NCBI RefSeq assembly: GCF_001456115.1
Contig: NZ_CP013264.1
Coordinates: forward strand, 1,444,501-1,508,500
Direction of reading: 5' to 3'
DNA length: 64,000 bases
Source of the DNA: Sphingobium baderi
GTDB lineage: Bacteria > Pseudomonadota > Alphaproteobacteria > Sphingomonadales > Sphingomonadaceae
The notes under the pieces were generated by a model. The model worked only from the letters and a program-made list of their open reading frames with translations, was not told the DNA's origin and made no database searches. Positions 25,311-34,079 of the stretch are shown here, piece after piece. The position numbers and the translations under genes were made by a program. How positions within the stretch are numbered: position 1 is the first letter of the stretch; the number at the start of each line of letters is the position of its first letter.

Positions 25311-25539
25311 GGAGCGTAGCTCTCGCCCCCGCTCAGGGACCCGCAAGCGGGCCCGTCGCGGGGCCGATGCGGAACCGCCAGGGCGGTCCCGGCCTCCTGC
25401 GCGCGGCTTCGCCGTGCTCGTCGCAGGGACACCCTTCGGGTGCGGTTTTGGCGGGGTTGGTTGAGGCGGCAAGGTCCGGTTCCGCCGCATAGAGAAGAGG
25501 AGGGCAGGGACGATTGGTTCATTCGAGGAGATTAAAGCC

Positions 25540-26052
25540 ATGTCCGACCACATCCTTCCATCATCCACCAACCCGGCGGTCTTCATTTCAGGATCGCTGT
25601 CCATTACCGCGCTTCCCGAACCCGTCATCGAGCGTATCGACGGTATCGTCGAGCGCGCGCTTCCTGTCCTGATCGGGGATGCGCGCGGCGCGGACCGTGC
25701 CGTCCAGCGCTTCCTTTCCGATCGAAATATCGATGCCGTCATGGTCTATTGTTCGGGCGATGGACCGCGCAATAACCTTGGCAAATGGCCTACCCGAAAC
25801 ATCCCGTCTTCCGGGGCGAAGGGCACCGCTGCCTATCACGCGCCCAAGGACAAGGCGATGGCGCAAGATGCGTCCTGCGGTCTGGTGATCTGGGACGGTC
25901 GCAGTCGGGGAAGTCTCGCCAATATCCTCCGGCTAGCGGCGCGGGGGTGTTTCATTGCGATCTGGCTTGATCCTGAAGGCCGGTTCGTCACGCTGCGATC
26001 GGATTCCGACAGGGACAGCTTTCTCGAGGCGCATCCCTGCCGGAACCTGTGA
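25540..26052 (+). CDS. SLOG/Rossmann-type nucleotide-binding protein
   Basis: 170 residues, start after GGAG at 25540. AVFISGSLSITALPEPVIER, PVLIGDARGADRAVQRFLSD, then a GPRNNLGKWP stretch, KDKAMAQDASCGLVIWDGRS and RGSLANILRLAARGC give the SLOG-like pattern (nucleotide or ADP-ribose-related ligand binding) also found in DUF2493. In other systems such domains sense a signal nucleotide for an effector. No effector domain is fused here. Confidence 0.7.
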   Translation: MSDHILPSSTNPAVFISGSLSITALPEPVIERIDGIVERALPVLIGDARGADRAVQRFLSDRNIDAVMVYCSGDGPRNNLGKWPTRNIPSSGAKGTAAYHAPKDKAMAQDASCGLVIWDGRSRGSLANILRLAARGCFIAIWLDPEGRFVTLRSDSDRDSFLEAHPCRNL

Positions 26053-26067
26053 CTGCCTGCGGCGCGA

Positions 26068-26310
26068 TCAGGTCGCTGCGGGCAATCCCTTGAGCGCCGT
26101 CAGCGCGGCACTGCCACCCACCCGGATCGCCTGTGTCAGAAGCTCCCGGAAATCCTTTTCCGTGAGCTTCTCCACCGGCACCTCCGCTATCATCGCGGCA
26201 TATTTGCCGCGCAGGACACGGCGCGCGCTTTCCAGTTCATCGTTCATCTTGCGCTGACGCGCTTCCAGATCGGCGAGCCGATCCCTTTCCGTCATCTTCG
26301 GCATTTCCAT
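26068..26310 (-). CDS. Small coiled-coil protein, TraC/TraD-like (tentative)
   Basis: 80 residues, start at 26310 behind GGGGAAGG. A coiled-coil helix (DRLADLEARQRKMNDELESA) is followed by VEKLTEKDFRELLTQAIRVG. Short coiled-coil proteins of this type are annotated as conjugal transfer TraC/TraD in alphaproteobacterial plasmids; the match is by overall look only. It is the only minus-strand gene in this part of the island. Confidence 0.5.
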   Translation of the reverse strand: MEMPKMTERDRLADLEARQRKMNDELESARRVLRGKYAAMIAEVPVEKLTEKDFRELLTQAIRVGGSAALTALKGLPAAT

Positions 26311-26502
26311 CGTCCTTCCCCGATGGCCTGCCCGTCACCTGCGACTGTGCCACATCGACGGACCAGCGCAAGCGGGGATTGCCGCTTCCTGCGGAACCGG
26401 CGGGGCGTCGCGCCTGGCCGCTCCTGTCGATCCTTCACCGACCCATCCCATCTATCGGCCCGCGGTGCCTGTCGCCTGCGGCCCCCATCCAAGGAGGCTT
26501 CC

Positions 26503-26850
26503 ATGCTTGCCATCGAACCCGATCTCGATCGTTTCGTCGAAACCCATGAACCCCATTACTTCCATGCACAGGCGAGAGGTTTCGCGCTCATCCGCAAGAT
26601 CGAGCGACACCTCAAACGGGCCAATTCCTACGCTGGCCAATATTACGGCTACACCGATCACGAGACCGGCGATGTCGTGATCACCGGCGAGTGCGACGAG
26701 GAATATGAAGCCGAATGGAACAAGGCTTGCGACCTCGCCCGCATGGCCGCCCGCTCAAATGCGTACTGGATCATTCGGGCGCAGGGCCGGGACGACGAGA
26801 CGGCGATGCTCATCCATGAAGCGCATATGTTGATCGCCCAGCAAGGCTAA
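26503..26850 (+). CDS. Hypothetical protein, 115 aa
   Basis: Start at ATG 26503 behind CAAGGAGG. Reads EPHYFHAQARGFALIRKIER, ANSYAGQYYGYTDHETGDVV and ECDEEYEAEWNKACDLARMA. Cytoplasmic, acidic. No family recognised. Last gene of the accessory block; a terminator follows. Confidence 0.6.
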   Translation: MLAIEPDLDRFVETHEPHYFHAQARGFALIRKIERHLKRANSYAGQYYGYTDHETGDVVITGECDEEYEAEWNKACDLARMAARSNAYWIIRAQGRDDETAMLIHEAHMLIAQQG

Positions 26851-26860
26851 TTGCACCTCG

Positions 26861-26891
26861 GGATCGGGCCTGATGCCCGGTCCTCTTTTTT
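26861..26891 (+). terminator. Rho-independent terminator
   Basis: GGATCGGGC pairs with GCCCGGTCC (loop CTGAT, 26861-26883), followed by TCTTTTTTG. It closes the accessory block before the low-coding junction. Confidence 0.78.
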
Positions 26892-26912
26892 GTATTTGGG
26901 GAGACCCCACCC

Positions 26913-27092
26913 ATGATCGACATTCCAAAAACCATCGTACCGATTCGCTCTGTAGATTTGCAGCAAGAGTGCCCCGCGCCTGCCGGTGCGAGGCTGCGCA
27001 GCGCGAGCGCGCTGCGTAAGGCGGGACGCACGGCGCGAGGCCGTTTTGTAATGGACCCTACGCACGGGTGCTGCGGGCGCATTACGGCCTGA
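26913..27092 (+). CDS. Short frame at the island edge, 59 aa (doubtful)
   Basis: A 59-residue frame that starts behind GGGGAG at 26913 (MIDIPKTIVPIRSVDLQQEC). The second half is Arg/Ala-rich and may be only GC-rich chance coding. A 20-bp palindrome CGCAGCGCG-AG-CGCGCTGCG lies inside at 26997-27016. It could be the truncated start of a gene cut by island insertion or a chance frame. Confidence 0.3.
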   Translation: MIDIPKTIVPIRSVDLQQECPAPAGARLRSASALRKAGRTARGRFVMDPTHGCCGRITA

Positions 27093-27098
27093 AAACAG

Positions 27099-27153
27099 CA
27101 AGATACGGCTGTACTGCGCGTATTCCCACTGAACAAGACGGCTGTAGTACGCG
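27099..27153. repeat. Direct repeat pair at island junction
   Basis: CAAGATACGGCTGTACTGCG (27099-27118, continuing CG) and CAAGACGGCTGTAGTACGCG (27134-27153) are imperfect direct repeats about 35 bases apart in a stretch without convincing genes (26900-27300). Might be a protein-binding site. Confidence 0.4.
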
Positions 27154-27330
27154 AACCACCACACCCTAATCATTCAGCATATCTTATTGAATCGAAACCG
27201 GCAATTTCGTGATACATGTCCCACGCTGCTCCGGATTCCAGATCGGGATAATGCAGGTCACCGGCTCGGTGGATACGGTTGAATCCTGACCGAAATCATG
27301 ATCTCTTCATCTCGAGTAAGGAAAGTATCC

Positions 27331-27795
27331 GTGGCTGAGCTGAACCAGGAGTATATCACCGACCTTGGTCGGGCGGTCGTGGCGACGGATTTCTCCGAGG
27401 CCTCGCTACAGGCGCTCCGGACCACGTTTGCGCTGTTTCCCGCGCGCGACCTGACTCTGTTACATGCGTATGACGTGCCCTTCTCGGGCATGCTCGATGA
27501 AAGGGACTATGTTCGCAACCTGCGCACGATGGAAAAGGACCGTGGCGCGAAATTCCTCAGCGACGAGCGTGTCGATGCAGGCGTGAGGGCCGGCGCCGAT
27601 GTCGCGATCGAGCATGGTATGCCCGGGCGGCTGCTCGCCGATTATGTCGAGAACGAGCATGCCGACCTCACCGTTATTGGCGGCCACGGCTGCGGCGTGC
27701 TGTTCTACGCGCTGATCGGCAGCACCGCCCAGAGTTTGAGCGAAAGCCTGGAGGGTGATCTGCTCGTCGTCCACTATCGGCCAGGCAAGGGTTAG
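27331..27795 (+). CDS. Universal stress protein (UspA family)
   Basis: 155 residues if begun at GTG 27331, which has TAAGGAAAG at good spacing; ATG 27298 without a ribosome binding site would add 11 residues. Single Usp domain: RAVVATDFSEASLQALRTTF at the N terminus, ADLTVIGGHGCGVLFYALIG (nucleotide-binding type GGHG...G) and a C-terminal SLEGDLLVVHYRP strand. Usp proteins bind ATP and help survival under stress. The stop TAG coincides with the target duplication of the IS5 element, so the 3' end borders an insertion. Confidence 0.8.
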   Translation: MAELNQEYITDLGRAVVATDFSEASLQALRTTFALFPARDLTLLHAYDVPFSGMLDERDYVRNLRTMEKDRGAKFLSDERVDAGVRAGADVAIEHGMPGRLLADYVENEHADLTVIGGHGCGVLFYALIGSTAQSLSESLEGDLLVVHYRPGKG

Positions 27796-28637
27796 GGGCT
27801 GTCTGCATTCATCGTATCCAGATCATGGCGCATGCGAGATGGACGAAGCCCATGAAGGCAGCGGTGGTTTTCTCGCAGCGCAGGGCGATCCTTCGGAAGC
27901 GCTTGAGTTTGTTGAAGAAGCATTCGACCTGATGGCGCTCCTTGTAGAGCCTCCAGTCAATGGGCGGCGCGACAGCGCGGCTGGGATTGGCCTTGATTTG
28001 AGCGGTTGCGCGGAGGTCACCGGCAATGAAGGCGCGTAGCGGATCGGCATCGTAGGCAGCATCGGCGATGACGTGGCCGACGCCTTCCAGCCCGGACAGA
28101 AGCGTCTGAGCCTGCGGGCAATCGCCATATTGCCCTGGTGTTGGACATATCCGAAGCGGCAGACCGATCGCATCGACGGCCGCGTGCAGTTTGGTCGTCA
28201 GGCCGCCGCGCGAACGACCGATGGCGGCACTTTGAGCCCCCCTTTTGCGCCGCTCGCATCAGCGTGGACCTTCGAGATCGTGCTGTCGATCATGACATAC
28301 TCAAAGTCGGGCGTATCGGCCATGGCATGGAAAAGCTCTTCCCACACGCCATTGTGAGACCAGCGGCGAAAGCGCGCATGCACCCCTGTCCACTTCCCGA
28401 AAACCTCGGGAAGATCCCGCCAATGCGCTGCGTTCCCTGCCATCCACAAGATCGCATCGACAAACAGCCGGTTATCCACTCCGCTCCGCCCAGGCGTCCC
28501 GGCACGACCCGGAAGATACCCCTCAATCCGGCTCCACTGCTCGTCCGTCAGCACTCGTCTGCTCAAAGATCGTCTCCTTCAACGACCTTGAATCAGAAAT
28601 CTTCTGAAATGCGAATCCTATAAATGCAGACAGAGCC
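27796..28637 (-). mobile_element. IS5-family (IS427 group) element
   Basis: 842 bp. The left end reads GGGCTGTCTGCATT and the right end, read inward, GGCTCTGTCTGCATT. A TAG target duplication lies on both sides (27793-27795 and 28638-28640). It carries one transposase in two overlapping frames on the minus strand. Confidence 0.8.
27809..28566 (-). CDS. IS5/IS427 transposase, two frames joined by likely programmed shift
   Basis: DDE transposase of IS5 type. Frame A (28566-28198) encodes MSRRVLTDEQWSRIEGYLPG, a WRDLPEVFGKW stretch and the first Asp in VMIDSTISKVH. Frame B continues from about 28240 to the stop at 27809 with GLTTKLHAAVDAIGLPLRIC, a DAAYDAD (second Asp) and YKERHQVECFFNKLKRFRRI (Glu). 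The frames overlap at the slippery run AAAAGGGGGG (28236-28245 on the minus strand), the usual site for programmed -1 shifting in IS427 elements. Both frames look intact, so the element may be active. Confidence 0.8.
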
Positions 28638-28720
28638 TAGGGCGTTGCGGCTCCTGGACACGCCGGCATGCTCGGCGACTGCCGATATGTGCAGTCCCAT
28701 GAACGCAAGGCGATGAACCC

Positions 28721-30477
28721 ATGAATCATCCTCCGCATCATGACCGCAACCCCGACTATGCGCACCACGGTGCGGCGCATGGTCGTGGCCTTGCGGCGGG
28801 AAATCGGCCTGAAGTGGCACCGGCGCCGGACGGGAGCGTCTACACCTGCCCGATGCATCCCCAGGTTCGGCGAGACGGGCCGGGTGCCTGTCCGATCTGC
28901 GGCATGGCGCTCGAGCCGGAACGGGCGGCTGCGCAGGCACTCAATCCCGAACTCCTGAATATGACGCGGCGCTTCTGGATCGCGCTCCTTCTCGCTCTGC
29001 CGGTGTTCTTGCTTGAAATGGGAGGACATCTCGTTCCGGCGATCCATCATCTGCTGCCACCTCATATCTCGACCTGGGTACAGTTCGTGCTGGCTACGCC
29101 CGTGGTGCTATGGGCCGGTTGGCCATTCTTCGAGCGCGCAGGCCTGTCGCTGTGGACCGGCCATCTCAACATGTTCACCCTCATCGCCATGGGGACCGGG
29201 GTCGCCTGGACCTACAGCGTCGTTGCCACACTCGTTCCCGGCCTCTTTCCGGCGGCGTTTCCCGGGGCGGACGGAACGGTCGCGGTCTATTTCGAGGCGG
29301 CGGCAGCGATCACGGTGCTTGTTCTCCTGGGACAGGTCCTTGAACTGCGCGCGCGGGAGCAGACCTCCGGCGCCATCAAGGCGCTCCTTGATCTCGCGCC
29401 CAAGACCGCGCGGCGCATCGCCCCGGATGGTACCGAAGCGGACGTCGCCGTCGACGATGTCCTTCCAGGAGACCGTCTGCGAGTGCGACCGGGCGAAGCG
29501 GTTCCGGTCGACGGAATTGTCGAAGACGGTCGATCCTCGCTCGATGAAGCGATGATAACGGGCGAGTCCATGCCGGTCACGCGCGGTATCGGCGAGCGGG
29601 TCATTGGAGGCACGCTCAACCAGAGCGGCGCGCTGGTGATCCGCGCCGAGCGGATCGGAGAGGATACGATGCTCGCGCGCATCGTCCAGATGGTCGCGCA
29701 CGCGCAGCGATCGCGGGCGCCGATCCAGCGCATGGCCGACATTGTTGCGGGCTGGTTCGTGCCCGGCGTGATCGGTATCGCCGTGCTCGCGTTCGCCGCC
29801 TGGATGCTGTTCGGGCCGGAGCCCCGCTTTTCCTACGGTCTCGTTGCGGCGGTGTCGGTGCTGATCATCGCCTGTCCCTGCGCCCTGGGACTGGCGACCC
29901 CGATGTCGATCATGGTGGGGGTTGGGAAGGGGGCGGGTCTGGGCGTCCTCATCAAGAATGCCGAAGCGCTCGAGCGCATGGAGAAAATCGACACGCTGGT
30001 CGTCGACAAGACCGGCACCCTGACCCAGGGAAAGCCTGCGGTCACGTCCGTGGTAGCCGCGCCAGGATATGCCGAGGACGAAATAGTGCGCCTGTCCGCG
30101 GGCATCGAACGCGCTTCGGAGCACCCCCTGGCGCGGGCGATCGTCGCGCAGGCCCAGGTCCGCAGTATGGCTCTGCCGGACGTTTCCGCCTTCGATTCAC
30201 CAACGGGCAAGGGTGCGCGCGGTGTCGTGGATGGCAAGAAGGTTGCGCTCGGCAATGCGGCGTTCCTCGGCGAGCTGGGCATCGATGTCTCCAGTCTCAC
30301 GTCCCGGGCGGATGAGATGCGCCGAGACGGTGCTACCGCCATCTATGTGGGGATCGACGATAGGGTGGCCGGCATTTTCGCGATCGCCGATCCGGTCAAG
30401 CCGACCACGGCGCAAGCGCTCGAGGCGCTTCGCGGAGAGGGCATTCGAGTCGTGATGTTGACGGGCGACAACAAGAC
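28721..30477 (+). pseudogene. Copper-type P1B ATPase, 5' part, split by IS3 element
   Basis: First 585 codons of a heavy-metal-exporting ATPase of the inner membrane. N-terminal His-rich region and a CPMHP...CPICGM heavy-metal binding domain (residues 43-62), transport site CPC (385-387), TGES, phosphorylation motif DKTGT (429-433) and SEHPLA. The gene breaks after GDNKT at the 4-bp duplication AGAC and continues at 31740. Read through as is, the frame stops within the IS at 30523 and lacks the hinge motif GDGVNDAP, so the pump is inactive. Precise excision would restore 740 residues in frame. Confidence 0.9.
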
Positions 30478-30574
30478 TGACCGGCCCCCACGGAGTGGTC
30501 CGGGTGGATTGTTAGTGCATTGACGCCTCCATCGCCAGTGTTGGCCGTAGGTGGAGCGAAGCGGAACCGGAGGG

Positions 30575-31355
30575 CTACACTGGCGATGGAACGGCTTCCG
30601 GCGCCGGTGGTCGATATCCGAGCGAGCTGTGCGGCCGGACGGTGTTATAGTGTCGCCGCCAGGCCTCGATCAGGATCCGGGCCTCGGCGAGCGAGTAGAA
30701 TGAGCAGTTCATCGCGAAGCGATCCGTTGAAGCTTTCGCAATAGCCATTTTCCCATGGCGATCCGGGCGTGATGTAAAGCGTCTTCACGCCGATCTGGGC
30801 GAGCCATTGCTGCACTGCCGTCGCGATAAACTCCGGGCCATTGTCGGACCGTATGTGCGCTGGCGGCCCACGCGTGACGAACAGCTCGGCGAGCGCCGCC
30901 AGCACGTCATCGCTCCTGAGCTTGCGTGCCACCGGCAACGCCAGGCACTCCCGGCTCGCCTCGTCGATGATCGACAGGATCCGATATTTGCGCCCATCAT
31001 GCGTCCGACCTTCGACGAAATCGTAGGACCAGACATGGCCGGGATACTCAGGCCGGAGCCGGATGCAAGATCCGTCGTTCAGCCAGAGCCGCCCGCGCTT
31101 CGGTTGTTTCTGCGGCACCTTGAGCCCCTCGCGGCGCCAGATACGCTCGACCCGCTTGCGGTTCACATGCCACCCCGCATCACGCAGCAACGCCGTCACC
31201 CGGCGATAGCCATAGCGACCATATTGCCGGGCGAGCGCAATGATATCCTCGGTCAGAGCCGCTTCGTCATCCGCCCCGCGGGGCGCCTTGCGCTGCGTCG
31301 ATCGATGTTGCCCGAGCACGCGGCAGAGCCGCCGCTCGGACACCGGCATCATCAT
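30575..31355 (-). pseudogene. IS3 orfB (integrase-core transposase), frameshifted
   Basis: rve-type transposase with VWSYDFVEGRTHDGRKYRIL, IRSDNGPEFIATAVQQWL and GSPWENGYCESFNGSLRDEL (D, D, E catalytic set present). After SLRDELL the frame changes: the next amino acids should be like NCEFFYSL, but a small deletion near 30696 shifts the frame, and the end (AEARILIEA, RRHYNTVRPHSSLGYRPPAP) is found in another frame down to a stop at 30575. In the original frame translation stops at 30645. The element is therefore probably unable to move by itself. Confidence 0.8.
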
Positions 31356-31393
31356 TCTGATGTGATCGATACAGCGCCTACGGCGCGCGGGGC

Positions 31394-31672
31394 TCAGAAG
31401 TTTCCCCGGGCGGCCTCCTGCAGGATCAACTTGTCGAGCGTCAGGTCCGAAATCGCGCGCCGAAGCCGCGCATTCTCCTTCTCCAGATCCTTCATCCGCC
31501 GTGCCTGATCGGTCTTTAGGCCTCCATATTCCTTACGCCACCGATAATAGGTCTGCTCGCTGACCGCGATCCGGCGACACGCCTCCGCAGTCGTGGCGCC
31601 CTGCGCCAGCACGACCTCCGCTTCACGCAGCTTGCCGATAATCTCTTCCGGGCGATGCTTCTTGGCCGGCAT
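31394..31672 (-). CDS. IS3 orfA (transposase DNA-binding subunit)
   Basis: 92 residues: [20 protein letters not shown] helix-turn-helix, [20 protein letters not shown] and a leucine-zipper-like [20 protein letters not shown]. Made alone or as a -1 fusion with orfB in this family. Intact here. Confidence 0.85.
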   Translation of the reverse strand: MPAKKHRPEEIIGKLREAEVVLAQGATTAEACRRIAVSEQTYYRWRKEYGGLKTDQARRMKDLEKENARLRRAISDLTLDKLILQEAARGNF

Positions 31673-31739
31673 TCATATTCTCCTTCGTAATCCAAAATAT
31701 CATCAATTTTGGACCACTCAGAAGGGGGCAGATCAAGAC

Positions 31740-32205
31740 CACGGCCCAAGCCGTAGCCCGCGCGCTCGGCATCGATGAGGTGGAGGCCGATGTCCTGCCC
31801 GATCAGAAGAGCGCCATCGTAGCGCGGCTCAACGGGGAATCGCGGGTTGTCGCGATGGCCGGAGACGGTGTCAACGATGCGCCAGCGCTGGTAGCAGCGG
31901 ATGTTGGCATCGCCATGGGCACCGGCACCGACGTGGCGATCGAGAGCGCTGGCATAACCTTGCTCAAAGGCGATCTCATGGGGATAGTACGGGCGCGACA
32001 ACTCTCTCAAGCCACCATGCGAAACATCCGCCAGAATCTGCTGTTCGCCTTTGCCTATAATGTGGCCGGTGTGCCGATCGCGGCCGGCGTGCTCTACCCC
32101 GTTCTTGGAGTTCTCCTTTCACCGATCGTGGCAGCGGCGGCCATGGCGCTGTCGTCCGTGAGCGTCATCGGCAATGCGCTACGACTTCGCGCTATGCGTT
32201 TGTAA
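31740..32205 (+). pseudogene. Copper-type P1B ATPase, 3' part
   Basis: C-terminal 154 codons of the gene cut by the IS3 element. Starts in frame after the duplication ([20 protein letters not shown]), then KSAIVARL, hinge [20 protein letters not shown], and the last two membrane segments ([40 protein letters not shown]). Together with 28721-30477 it gives 741 codons including stop. Confidence 0.9.
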
Positions 32206-32238
32206 AGTCCGTTTAGGGGGCCGGTGAGAGGAAGGACA

Positions 32239-33766
32239 AAAACGTACGCTCTCATGACTGCCGTCCGAGACGCTGGCCGAGTTTACTCCTTCGCTGGCCG
32301 CTAGACCAGCGGTCGCATTGACCTTGGCGGGTGTGCCGCGGGCGCCTGATCGACGACGATTGATCACGCTCTCATCCGCGGGTTGGTTACCGCACTACCC
32401 GTATCCGTCGCTGGGCCTATCCTCCGTCTAAGTTCGGGCGTCGGACGAACCTGCCCCACCGTACACCGTGGATTGCCCATCACAGTCGGGTGCCCGCGGC
32501 ACGCCGGCCAAGGCTATGCAGGTGGTGTGCTGGCGCCTCCTCTCACTGCTGTTTGGAAGATCAAGCGGCGACCGCCGGTGGTACGCGTCGGGCGATGTCC
32601 CAAGCATAGCCGACCAGTTCACGCGCAATCGCGGTGGTCACCTTGGGCTGGGGCTTGCCTGCGGCCGCGAGGCGACGGTAGCGCTGGCAGAGACGAACCT
32701 GCGCCTTCCATCCAATCGCCTGGATCTCTTCGGGTAAGTCGATGACGCGCTCACGATAGCGGCGTTCCTCGCGAGCGGGCAGTCGATACGACCAGCCAGC
32801 CTCGATCAGCATGGTGCGTGCCTGCGCGTTACCCGCGCGCGTGATCCGACCACGCTTGGTCCGGGCACCGCTGGAATGCTCGGACGGCACCAAGCCGACA
32901 TAGGCCATCAACTGCTTGGGATTGTCGAAGCGGGTCAGATCACCGACCTCGGCGACCAGCGTCGCGGCGCTGACCAGCCTGATGCCGCGCAGGACCTGAA
33001 GATTGCGGACCAGCGGCGCGAAACGCCATGCATCCACCGCTTCGCCCAGCGCCGCCTCGAGCCGTCCAACCCGCGCCTGCGCCTCCAGGACCCGCTTCTG
33101 CATCTCCTCGAACGCCAGCTGCTGATGGGGGAAGTCGAACCGCTGTTCGGACAACCACCGCCAATACATCTTCGTCCAGGCCGCCTTGCCGCCGAAACGA
33201 CGATCGTGCCGCAGCAGGAAGCTACGCACGGTCTGTTTGGCCCCGGTGGCATCTTCCTGTGCGCTGCGTCGGGCGCGGATCAGATCACGCACCGCCTCGT
33301 GCGCCTCGTCCGGAACCCAGATCGCGGTAAGCTCGCCGGCACGCAACAGTCGGGCCAGGGTCATTGCGTCACGCCGGTCGGTCTTCACATGATCACCTGG
33401 CCGTCGTGGCATCATCGAGGGAGCGATGACGATACAAGCCTGCCCCAGTTTCGTCAGCAGCCGGTGCAGGCCATAGCCGCAAGGACCAGCCTCGTAGCAG
33501 ACGCTCAACCTCACGCCCGGCGCCGTCAGCCGCTTGACCAGCTTTCTGACCGCATCGTCCTCGTTGGCAACCGTACCGACGAAACGCACCTCGCCTCCGC
33601 GCTCTTCATCGGCAACTGCGACCGCGATGGTTTCCTTGTGCACGTCCAGACCGACGTATTTTACTGTCTCCGTCATGACTCGCCTCCAGTGCTGACAAAT
33701 CCATCGTCAGCATCTCAGATTTGAGCCCTCGAGGCTCCGGCAGTCATGGGGTCTAAGCATCGCGCC
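32239..33766 (-). mobile_element. IS110/IS1111-type element, copy A
   Basis: 1528 bp, practically identical to copy B (43323-44850) in inverted orientation. The shared sequence runs from AAAACGTACGC to GCATCGCGCC. It carries a 371-residue DEDD transposase with 90 bases of non-coding sequence in front and 322 bases behind. Outside the shared block a similar CCGGTGAGAGG lies at both elements next to the long non-coding end. Confidence 0.85.
32561..33676 (-). CDS. IS110-family DEDD transposase, copy A
   Basis: 371 residues. N-terminal RuvC-like domain: YVGLDVHKETIAVAV (first Asp), VCYEAGPCGYGLHRLL (Glu) and KTDRRDAMTLARLLRAGE (Asp pair). C-terminal Tnp_20 domain: LQVLRGIRLVSAATLVAEVG, FDNPKQLMAYVGLVPSEHSS with the candidate Ser nucleophile, then RITRAGNAQARTMLIEAGW. 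IS110 recombinases are guided by an element-encoded bridge RNA. The protein sequence is the same as that of copy B. Confidence 0.92.
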   Translation of the reverse strand: MTETVKYVGLDVHKETIAVAVADEERGGEVRFVGTVANEDDAVRKLVKRLTAPGVRLSVCYEAGPCGYGLHRLLTKLGQACIVIAPSMMPRRPGDHVKTDRRDAMTLARLLRAGELTAIWVPDEAHEAVRDLIRARRSAQEDATGAKQTVRSFLLRHDRRFGGKAAWTKMYWRWLSEQRFDFPHQQLAFEEMQKRVLEAQARVGRLEAALGEAVDAWRFAPLVRNLQVLRGIRLVSAATLVAEVGDLTRFDNPKQLMAYVGLVPSEHSSGARTKRGRITRAGNAQARTMLIEAGWSYRLPAREERRYRERVIDLPEEIQAIGWKAQVRLCQRYRRLAAAGKPQPKVTTAIARELVGYAWDIARRVPPAVAA

Positions 33767-33873
33767 GTGTTGGTGCGGTGCACACGGTCTGGACCGAGCA
33801 GGGTTTGTATGTTCGCTCCACAGCTCACTGCCGGGGATCAACAGAACGCCGGTCGTTGGACAGCGGCACATCT

Positions 33874-33957
33874 CTAATCCAGCTTAATTTCGAGGCCAGG
33901 ATCGGCTTTCGCCATTGCGGTTTGAAAAGCAGGGCGGTCTGCCACTCGCCGCAAATA
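33874..33957 (-). pseudogene. Glutathione S-transferase, 3' fragment
   Basis: The last 27 codons of the GST gene, left outside the Tn3 transposon: RRVADRPAFQTAMAKADPGL and an EIKLD end. Its 5' end is the AAATA duplication (33953-33957). The main part is at 38062-38603. Confidence 0.85.
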
Positions 33958-34079
33958 GGCCCAGTCGGCCCGAAGCTGCGATTTTGGTCATCTTGGAGAA
34001 CACGTCGGGAACGGGCTGGTTGTTGTTGACGATCGCCCATGCGAGGAACGACGTTCCGCTCCGATAAGGGAGCGGCGTT

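Larger units (their letters stand above)
30478..31735 (-). mobile_element. IS3-family (IS407 group) element
   Basis: 1258 bp, with ends TGACCGGCCCCC and, read inward from the right, TGATCTGCCCCC; both share GAGTGGTCC further in. Flanked by a perfect 4-bp duplication AGAC (30474-30477, 31736-31739), the size expected for IS407 elements. It encodes orfA and a broken orfB on the minus strand. Confidence 0.9.

Noticed and set aside
25311..25520. Crowded GC hairpins as a riboswitch or sRNA
   Set aside because: Several small stems are visible but no conserved aptamer pattern; left as unexplained structured sequence.
27823..28173. Minus-strand frame of 116 codons within the IS5 element
   Set aside because: Wrong frame; the transposase continues in another frame down to 27809.
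29108..30124. Minus-strand open frame of 338 codons
   Set aside because: Antisense to the copper ATPase.
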